A stretch of 5,807 bases of DNA. Origin: Nitriliruptoraceae bacterium. Lineage in GTDB: Bacteria > Actinomycetota > Nitriliruptoria > Nitriliruptorales > Nitriliruptoraceae. The position numbers and the translations under genes are program-made. This document shows positions 1 through 5,807 of the stretch, in pieces. Location of the stretch: the NCBI GenBank assembly GCA_007118045.1, contig SKTG01000024.1, forward strand, positions 1-5,807, in the 5' to 3' direction. The notes beneath the pieces are model-generated. The model did no database searches. It was not told the DNA's origin and saw only the letters and a list, made by a program, of their open reading frames with translations. Numbering within the stretch: the first letter of the stretch is position 1; the number at the start of each line of letters is the position of its first letter.

Positions 1-996
1 GGGCGGCCCCTGGAGCTCGTGGAACGCGACACCCAGGGAGCCCCCGAGGAAGGGGTCACCGCGCTGCGTGGGATGATCGAACGCGAGGGCGTGGTCGCCG
101 TGGGCGGGCTCATCTCCAGCGACGTGGCGCTCGCCAGCGCGCGGGAGGCCGAAGCGAGCGAGGTGCCGATGCTGCTGGTCAAGGCCGGTTCGGAACGGGT
201 CCTCACGTCGGAGAGCCGTTACACCTTCCGCACCTGTCTGCCCGCCGCCTCGATGAACCTCGAGCCGATCGCGCAGTTCATCGAGGACGAGGGACTCGAG
301 CGCGTGGGAGCGGTGGTCGCCGACTACGAGTGGGGGCGCTCGATCGAGGCGGCCATCGAGGAGCACATCGGCCCGCTGGACGTCGAGTTGCAGATCGAGG
401 TGGCACCGGTCCCGGAGACCGACTTCACGACCTACCTGCGTCGGCTGGAGGAGCTCGATCCCGACGTGCTCATCGCGACGGGCCATCCCCCGGGTTCCGG
501 CACCCTGCTGCTCCAGGCCGCCGATCTCGGCTTCGACGGGTTCGTGACCGGTCCGAACGACGCGTTCGGGGTGACGCTCGAGAGCGTCGGGGACGCGGCG
601 TTCGACCGCTACGTGGACATCTCGTGTGCCGACTACGCCTCCGAGAGCTACCAGGAGCTGGCCGCGCGGTACCACGCCGAGTTCGACGGCTTCATGGAGG
701 ACGACGCCGTCGCCGGGTACGGGCAGGTGACGATGGTCGCGGAGGCGATCGAGGCGACCGGTTCCGACGACCCGGCCGAGGTCGCCGGGTACCTCCGCGA
801 GGCGACGTTCGAGCTGCCCGGGTACGCGTGGGACCTCGCCTGGACCGAGTGGGGCGAGTTCGCGCAGGCGCAGCCGCTGCTGAACGTGATGCGCGAGCGG
901 ACGCCGCCGGAGGGGGTCAACCCCGGCGCGGAGTGGTACCCGGAGACCCTCTTCCGGTCGGAACCGCTCGAGCCGCTCGAACCGCTCGATCCGTAG
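1..996 (+). CDS. ABC transporter substrate-binding protein, Liv/HAAT type (5' partial)
   Basis: Extracytoplasmic binding protein that would capture a small solute and deliver it to the permease encoded downstream. The frame is open from base 1 and ends at TAG 994-996, giving 331 visible residues. The signal peptide and first few dozen residues lie upstream, so the GTG at 19 is internal, not the start. The first visible residues (GRPLELVERD) already match the early core of the type I periplasmic-binding fold (Peripla_BP_6 class). Other family marks are a GGLISSDVALASA stretch at visible residues 35-47, where this family places Ser/Thr ligand contacts, and VGAVVADYEWGRS at 102-114, matching the usual 'D-x-Y-G-R' hinge region. 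A GPND turn lies at 184-187. By hand count there are about 65 Asp/Glu against 18 Arg and one Lys, which is very acidic. The C-terminus ends in a short Glu-Pro-Leu repeat. The ligand is unknown: branched-chain amino acids are the family default, but hydroxy acids, amides or other solutes are equally possible. Confidence 0.9.
   Translation, partial: GRPLELVERDTQGAPEEGVTALRGMIEREGVVAVGGLISSDVALASAREAEASEVPMLLVKAGSERVLTSESRYTFRTCLPAASMNLEPIAQFIEDEGLERVGAVVADYEWGRSIEAAIEEHIGPLDVELQIEVAPVPETDFTTYLRRLEELDPDVLIATGHPPGSGTLLLQAADLGFDGFVTGPNDAFGVTLESVGDAAFDRYVDISCADYASESYQELAARYHAEFDGFMEDDAVAGYGQVTMVAEAIEATGSDDPAEVAGYLREATFELPGYAWDLAWTEWGEFAQAQPLLNVMRERTPPEGVNPGAEWYPETLFRSEPLEPLEPLDP
961..993 (+). repeat. 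9-base tandem repeat encoding EPL-EPL-EPL-DP tail
   Basis: Three 9-base units (gaaccgctc, gagccgctc, gaaccgctc) at 961-987 differ only by one synonymous base, and a partial fourth (gatccg) follows. They are the last codons of the binding protein gene, directly before its stop, and encode Glu-Pro-Leu three times and then Asp-Pro. The array probably arose by local duplication. It adds an acidic, proline-rich tail beyond the folded domain. Confidence 0.85.
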
Positions 997-1000
997 GAGG
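995..1000 (+). promoter_or_regulatory. Shine-Dalgarno site for the LivG-like gene
   Basis: A perfect AGGAGG lies 8 bases before the GTG at 1009 and shares bases with the TAG stop of the binding protein gene. It fixes the GTG as the start and is the strongest ribosome binding site in the window. The binding protein and ATPase genes are only 12 bases apart, so they are very likely on one transcript. Confidence 0.9.
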
Positions 1001-1008
1001 CGGCCACG

Positions 1009-1749
1009 GTGGCGATCCTCGAGCTGCGTGGCGTGACCAAGCGCTTCGGAGGTCTCCCGGCGGTCGACGACCTCGACCTCGACGTCGCGCCGGGGCGCGT
1101 CGTGGCGCTGATCGGGCCGAACGGAGCCGGCAAGTCCACCCTGCTCCAGCTGATCAACGGCCTGATCGCCCCGACCACGGCCGGCGCGATCAGGTTCGAG
1201 GGCCGCGACCTGCTCGGCCGGAGCCCGCACGAGGTCCGGCGGATGGGGGTCGCGACCGTGATGCAGCGCCCCCGCGTGTTCACCTCGATGTCCACGCTCG
1301 AGGACGTCGCCGTGGGCGCCCGGTTCGGGGGTGGCGAACGGCTCCGGGAGGGGCCGGCGACGGAGGTCGCGGCCGAGGTGCTGGAACGGCTCGGTCTGGG
1401 CGCTCGCCGCGACGTGTCCGTCGCGGAGCTGACCCTGCACGAGCAGCGGGTCCTGGAACTGGCGCGTGCCCTCGCGGGGCGGCCCCGCCTGCTCCTGCTC
1501 GACGAGGTGATGGCCGGGCTCAACCCCACCGAGCTGACCGCGTTCGTGGAGCTCGTCCGCTCCGTGCGCGACGATGCCGGTCTCACCATCGTGTGGGTCG
1601 AGCACGTCATGCGGGCCATCACGGCTCTCGCCGACGACGTGGTGGTGCTGGCCCTCGGGCGCAGGTTGGCCGCCGGGTCGCCCGACGAGGTGATGCGCGA
1701 TCCCCGGGTGATCGAGGCCTACCTCGGTCGGGGAGCGCAGCGGTGCTGA
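1009..1749 (+). CDS. livG: LivG-like ABC transporter ATP-binding protein
   Basis: Cytoplasmic ATPase subunit (246 residues, normal LivG length) that powers import with the LivF-like partner. Visible motifs are Walker A GPNGAGKST at residues 36-44, Q-loop Gln86 (VMQRPRVF), Walker B LLLLDE with catalytic Glu166, D-loop AGLNP at 169-173 and switch His199 (WVEHVM). The C-terminal DPRVIEAYLG is typical of the LivG/LivF group. The ABC signature is altered: LTLHEQR at 141-147 replaces the usual LSYGQQR or LSGGQ, so Ser becomes Thr and the conserved Gly becomes His144. From memory, some actinobacterial LivG relatives with 'LDEVMAGL' also have LTLA-type signatures, so this may be a subfamily trait rather than damage; everything else looks intact. 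The GTG start is set by the AGGAGG at 995-1000. The end overlaps the next gene by 7 bases. LivG rather than LivF is called from the retained His switch, gene order and the VMQRP Q-loop. Confidence 0.92.
   Translation: MAILELRGVTKRFGGLPAVDDLDLDVAPGRVVALIGPNGAGKSTLLQLINGLIAPTTAGAIRFEGRDLLGRSPHEVRRMGVATVMQRPRVFTSMSTLEDVAVGARFGGGERLREGPATEVAAEVLERLGLGARRDVSVAELTLHEQRVLELARALAGRPRLLLLDEVMAGLNPTELTAFVELVRSVRDDAGLTIVWVEHVMRAITALADDVVVLALGRRLAAGSPDEVMRDPRVIEAYLGRGAQRC
1730..1735 (+). promoter_or_regulatory. Shine-Dalgarno site for the LivF-like gene
   Basis: GGGGAG within the last codons of the LivG-like gene, 7 bases before the GTG at 1743. It supports that GTG as the start even though the reading frame stays open far upstream. 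Confidence 0.6.
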
Positions 1750-2444
1750 CGGTCGAGGGGCTCCGCGTCGCGTACGGCGACATCGAGGTGGTCCACGGCC
1801 TGGATCTCGAGGTGGCGGCCGGCGAGGCGGTCGCGCTGATCGGCTCGAACGGCGCCGGCAAGACCGCGGCGCTCCGGGCCGTCGCCGGCCTCGAGCCCGG
1901 GTGCTCGGGCCGCGTGCGTCTCGCGGGCGAGGAGATCACCGGGCTGCCCGCCCACGCCCTGGCTCGGCGCGGCCTCGTCTACGTCCCCGCGGAACGTCGC
2001 CTGTTCGGCGCCATGACGGTCCGGGAGAACCTCGTCCTGGGCGCCCATCCCGAGCGCCCCGACCGGGACCGGCTCGCGCGGGTGGTCGAGCTCTTCCCTC
2101 GACTGGCCGAACGTCGATCCCAGCCGGCCGGCACCCTCAGCGGTGGTGAGCAGCAGATGGTCGCGGTCGGTCGGGCGCTGATGCGGCGACCCCGGTTGTT
2201 GCTCCTCGACGAACCGAGCACGGGGCTGGCCCCCGTGCTGGTCGAGCAGGTCTACGCGGCGTTCGCCCGGCTGCGCGAGGCCGAGGCCCTGACCGTGCTC
2301 GTCGCGGAACAGCAGGTGCCCGCCGCCCTGCAGCTCGCCGATCGCGCGTACGTCCTCGAGGACGGGCGCATCCAGCTCACGGGCACCGCGGACGAGCTGA
2401 CGGACGACCCGCGGGTCCGGCGCGCCTACCTGGGGCTCACCTGA
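1743..2444 (+). CDS. livF: LivF-like ABC transporter ATP-binding protein
   Basis: Second cytoplasmic ATPase of the importer, 233 residues, the usual LivF length. Motifs are Walker A GSNGAGKTA at 34-42 (Lys40, Thr41), PAERRLF at 82-88 where LivF proteins have a PEGR-type sequence in place of the Q-loop, a canonical LSGGEQQ signature at 132-138, Walker B LLLLDEP with Glu157, D-loop STGLAP at 159-164, and VAEQQ at 187-191, putting Gln190 at the switch-histidine position. A Gln there is normal for LivF (LVEQN). Lys40 is the only lysine in the protein. The same frame is open far upstream to about 330, but that part lacks family similarity and overlaps the binding protein and LivG-like genes. The GTG at 1743 gives the typical N-terminus LTVEGLRVAYGDIEVVHGL. 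It overlaps the previous gene by 7 bases and the next by 1. Confidence 0.93.
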   Translation: MLTVEGLRVAYGDIEVVHGLDLEVAAGEAVALIGSNGAGKTAALRAVAGLEPGCSGRVRLAGEEITGLPAHALARRGLVYVPAERRLFGAMTVRENLVLGAHPERPDRDRLARVVELFPRLAERRSQPAGTLSGGEQQMVAVGRALMRRPRLLLLDEPSTGLAPVLVEQVYAAFARLREAEALTVLVAEQQVPAALQLADRAYVLEDGRIQLTGTADELTDDPRVRRAYLGLT

Positions 2445-3301
2445 TGGCGCTCGTGCTCGACGGGGTGGCCTTCGGGCTGCAGCTGGCGCTGTTGGCCACC
2501 GGCCTGACGCTGATCTACGGCCTCGCCGGGGTCCTCAACCTCGCGCACGGCCAGCTGGTGGTGGCGGCGGCCATGGTGGGCGCCGTCGCCCTCGGGGCCG
2601 GAGCGCCGGTCCTGCTCGCCCTCGGGCTCGCGGTCGTGACGGCGGGCGCGGCCGCCGTACTGCTCGACGTCACGCTGCTGCGGCCGGTCTACCGCCTCCG
2701 CGGGCAGGCCCGCGTGTTGCTGAGCCTGCTGCTGACCCTGGGTGTCGCGTTCGCGGCCGATGGCCTGCTGGTCCACTCGTTCCCGTTCACGCGTCTGAAC
2801 CTCTCCGTCGCCACACCGTCCGTCGAGCTCCTCGGCGTCACCGTACGCAGCGCGAGCGTGGTCGCGTCGTTGGTGGCGATCGTCGCCCTCGGGGGCCTGG
2901 TGGTCCTGCTCCGGACCACACGGGTGGGACGGGCGATCCGCTCGCTCACCCAGGACGAGGAGGGGGCCCAGCTCTGCGGGGTCGACCCGGGACGGACCCG
3001 ACGGCTCGTGTTCGTGCTCGGGGGTTCGATGGCCGGGCTGGTGGCCGTCACCCAGGGGCTGGTGTCGTCCGTCGGCGCCACCTCGGGGCTGGACCTGACC
3101 ATCTTCGCGCTGATCGTGACGGTCGTCGGCGGGCTCGGTCGGGTCTCCGGCGCGGTGGTGGCCGGCGTGCTGCTCGGCGTCGTCCACGCGGTGGCGGCCT
3201 TCCACATCGGGACCGTGCTGACCTTCGTGATCCTGCTCGTGGCCGCCATCGTGGTCATCCTGGTCCGGCCGTCGGGGATCCTCGGCGGGGCCGGCTCGTG
3301 A
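2444..3301 (+). CDS. livH: LivH-like ABC transporter permease
   Basis: Integral membrane subunit of the importer, 285 residues, normal for LivH. It is hydrophobic almost throughout, with about eight membrane segments judged by eye, and has no lysine. The N-terminal segment ending in GVLNLAHGQ (residues 29-37) matches the family's 'GVxNFAHGE' motif. The cytoplasmic loop RSLTQDEEGAQLCGVD (166-181) is the coupling region that contacts the ATPases ('RAxxQdxexAxlmGi' in relatives). Later it has a VVGGLGRVSGAVVAGVLLG stretch and ends in VRPSGILGG, the standard LivH C-terminus (LFRPQGLLG). The ATG shares its A with the TGA of the LivF-like gene (TGATG), a classic arrangement for translational re-initiation; the Shine-Dalgarno signal (GGGG at 2432-2435) is weak. 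It forms a heterodimer with the next gene's product. Confidence 0.93.
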   Translation: MALVLDGVAFGLQLALLATGLTLIYGLAGVLNLAHGQLVVAAAMVGAVALGAGAPVLLALGLAVVTAGAAAVLLDVTLLRPVYRLRGQARVLLSLLLTLGVAFAADGLLVHSFPFTRLNLSVATPSVELLGVTVRSASVVASLVAIVALGGLVVLLRTTRVGRAIRSLTQDEEGAQLCGVDPGRTRRLVFVLGGSMAGLVAVTQGLVSSVGATSGLDLTIFALIVTVVGGLGRVSGAVVAGVLLGVVHAVAAFHIGTVLTFVILLVAAIVVILVRPSGILGGAGS

Positions 3302-4311
3302 GCGGCCCCCTCGGGCTCGGACCAGGCGGGGTCGTCGCGCCGCCTGCCTCGTCCCTGCGGGCCTACCTGCCGATCGTGGTCGCGTCCGTGGTCCTGGCGC
3401 TCGTGCCGCTGTCGCTCGGGGGCTCGCGCTACTTCCTGTCGCTCGGCGTGCACCTGCTCGTGGTCGCGTCGTACGCCGTGGCCTTCAACCTCGTCTTCGG
3501 CAGCACCTCGCAGCTGTTCCTGTGCCAGGGCGCGCTGGCCGGAGCCGCGGCGTACTGCTCGGTGATCCTGGGCAACCGTTACGGCCTGCCGCTCTGGCTG
3601 ACGATCCCGGCCGGCGTCGGGCTGGCGGCCTTGCTCGGTGGCGGGCTCAGCTGGGTCGCGGTCAGCCGACGGCTCGAGGTCATCTACCTCGGCATCGTGA
3701 CGCTGGCGTTCTCGTTGGTGTTCACCAACCTGTTGCTCGGCGGTCGCGAGCTGACCGGTGGGGAGACCGGCCTGGTCGTCGACGGCGGTGCCGGGACGTG
3801 GCTGCGCTCACCCGCGGCGGCGTACTACCTCTTCCTCGCGCTGCTCGTCGGCCATCTGGTCGTCTACCGCGCCATCGAACGGTCGCGGCTCGGCTGGGGC
3901 TTCCGCGCGCTACGGGACGACGAGGTGGCGGCCGCGCTCGCCGGTGTCGACGTCGCACGTGCCAAGGTGACCGCCGGGGTCGTCGGCGCCGCGATGCTCG
4001 GGTCGGTCGGGGCCACGTTCGCCGCCCACGAGGGCTTCGTCAGCCCGACCACCTTCGCCTTCGGGGAGGTCGACGTGCGGGTGCTGGTCGTGCTGGCGCT
4101 GGGTGGCGTCGGGACGCTGCTGGGGCCGGTGGTCGGCGCCGTGGTCGTCACCGTGGTGGACGAGCTGCTGCGCCCGCTGGGCCAGCTGCGCCTGACCGTC
4201 TACGGCGTGGTGCTCGTGGTGATCTTCCTCGGGTTCCGTCAGGGCATGGTGAGATCCGTCCGCTCGCTCTGGATGCGCGCCGGCACACGCGCCGGCCCCC
4301 GGACCGACTGA
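3298..4311 (+). CDS. livM: LivM-like ABC transporter permease
   Basis: Second membrane subunit of the importer, 337 residues, in the usual LivM range. A short Gly/Pro-rich cytoplasmic leader (1-20) precedes a run of membrane helices. Family signals are YLGIVTLAFSLVF followed by LTGGETGL at 152-159 (LivM 'LTGGxdGL'), the coupling loop RALRDDEVAAALAGVD at 203-218, and the C-terminal block with GGVGTLLGPVVGA. The segment at 68-86, normally like GxTGQLSLGHAAFFGIGAY, here reads GSTSQLFLCQGALAGAAAY, so the usual Gly-Gln and Gly-His pairs are changed to Ser71-Gln and Cys76-Gln. The GTG start at 3298 overlaps the LivH-like stop by 4 bases (GTGA), with a G-rich weak ribosome site (GGCGGGG, 3284-3290). 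The C-terminal tail is basic and should be cytoplasmic. The only lysine is in ARAKV after the coupling loop. Confidence 0.92.
   Translation: MSGPLGLGPGGVVAPPASSLRAYLPIVVASVVLALVPLSLGGSRYFLSLGVHLLVVASYAVAFNLVFGSTSQLFLCQGALAGAAAYCSVILGNRYGLPLWLTIPAGVGLAALLGGGLSWVAVSRRLEVIYLGIVTLAFSLVFTNLLLGGRELTGGETGLVVDGGAGTWLRSPAAAYYLFLALLVGHLVVYRAIERSRLGWGFRALRDDEVAAALAGVDVARAKVTAGVVGAAMLGSVGATFAAHEGFVSPTTFAFGEVDVRVLVVLALGGVGTLLGPVVGAVVVTVVDELLRPLGQLRLTVYGVVLVVIFLGFRQGMVRSVRSLWMRAGTRAGPRTD
4276..4296 (+). repeat. Short direct repeat with hairpin potential at the end of livM
   Basis: CGCGCCGGC occurs twice (4276-4284 and 4288-4296), separated by ACA. Because GCCGGC is its own reverse complement, the copies at 4279-4284 and 4291-4296 can also form a 6-bp GC stem with a 6-base loop. 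It lies in the last codons of the LivM-like gene. It may be a chance result of high GC or part of a 3' end structure. Confidence 0.4.
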
Positions 4312-4322
4312 TCCACACCGCG

Positions 4323-4339
4323 CGCCCGCTCGACGGGCG
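4323..4339 (+). terminator. Possible terminator-like hairpin after the transporter operon
   Basis: CGCCCG and CGGGCG form a perfect 6-bp stem around the loop CTCGA, starting 12 bases after the LivM-like stop. A wider, imperfect pairing of CCACAC (4313-4318) with GTGTGG (4360-4365) surrounds it. No T tract follows, so a classical intrinsic terminator is not shown. It could be a U-less terminator, an mRNA 3' end stabiliser, or chance pairing in GC-rich DNA. Confidence 0.35.
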
Positions 4340-4413
4340 AGGTCCGGGGCCGTGCGCTCGTGTGGCGCGTGCCCGTGTCTGCCACCATGGCGCCGCCGAC
4401 GCGGCCGGACGTC

Positions 4414-4430
4414 GTGGCGGCCCGCGCCAC
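4414..4430 (+). other. Small hairpin just before the dehydrogenase ribosome site
   Basis: GTGGCG (4414-4419) and CGCCAC (4425-4430) can pair as a 6-bp stem with the loop GCCCG. It ends 4 bases before the GAAAGG ribosome binding site, so it could affect access of ribosomes. Stems of this size occur often by chance in such GC-rich sequence. No clear -35/-10 promoter is visible in the 4312-4446 gap. Confidence 0.3.
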
Positions 4431-4434
4431 CGCC

Positions 4435-4440
4435 GAAAGG
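4435..4440 (+). promoter_or_regulatory. Shine-Dalgarno site for the FAD dehydrogenase gene
   Basis: GAAAGG, 6 bases before the ATG at 4447, decides the start. Upstream in-frame candidates (ATG 4387; GTG 4375, 4369 and 4360) have no comparable purine-rich site before them. Confidence 0.65.
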
Positions 4441-4446
4441 TCGCCG

Positions 4447-5807
<1,361 letters not shown>

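Noticed and set aside
1..996. Start of the binding protein gene at the GTG at 19
   Set aside because: Family similarity is already in progress at base 1, and starting at 19 would leave no signal peptide for an exported protein.
330..1742. Long open frame upstream of the LivF-like start, which would make a 704-residue fusion
   Set aside because: The extra part is an Arg/Gly/Ala-rich translation of another frame over the binding protein and LivG-like genes, with no family features. Stop codons are rare in this GC-rich DNA, and LivF similarity begins at the GTG at 1743.
2426..3453. Minus-strand open frames of about 250-260 residues opposite the LivH-like gene
   Set aside because: Their compositions are dominated by His, Gln, Arg and Thr as expected from antisense of a hydrophobic protein gene; no start context or motif supports them.
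4387..4446. Alternative ATG start at 4387 for the dehydrogenase, in a GCCACCATGG context
   Set aside because: The Kozak-like sequence is meaningless in a bacterium, there is no Shine-Dalgarno before it, and it would only add 20 Pro/Ala/Arg-rich residues. The ATG at 4447 has GAAAGG at good spacing.

Overview
This window comes from a very GC-rich genome with strong G/C preference at third codon positions, GTG and ATG starts, tightly overlapping genes and almost no lysine. That points to an actinobacterium. The very acidic exported protein hints at a salt-tolerant or haloalkaliphilic lineage such as the Nitriliruptoria, but that placement is inference and no marker gene is present.

Layout, all on the + strand. 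Positions 1-996 hold the 3' part of a substrate-binding protein gene; its start and export signal lie before the window. A strong Shine-Dalgarno site overlaps its stop codon and leads into two ABC ATPases: a LivG-like one (1009-1749) and a LivF-like one (1743-2444). Two permeases of the branched-chain amino acid (LivH/LivM) class follow, at 2444-3301 and 3298-4311. The four transporter genes overlap by 7, 1 and 4 bases, so this is one polycistronic unit with likely translational coupling. A 135-base gap containing two small GC hairpins follows. The 5' part of a D-2-hydroxyglutarate dehydrogenase/GlcD-type FAD oxidoreductase gene (4447 onward) then runs off the right edge, close to its natural end.

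Together the first five genes encode a complete high-affinity importer of the HAAT (Liv) class: an extracytoplasmic binding protein, two membrane subunits and two ATPases. The substrate cannot be read from the sequence. The neighbouring FAD dehydrogenase keeps the residues that bind a 2-hydroxy acid and a metal, so the imported compound could be a hydroxy acid or feed a pathway that makes one, but the link rests on position only.

The window is largely an ordinary transporter operon, and I found no evidence of a new kind of system. The points most worth a second look are the altered ABC signature motif in the LivG-like subunit combined with a non-histidine switch residue in its LivF-like partner, the extreme acidity and lysine poverty, and the unassigned pairing of transporter and dehydrogenase.
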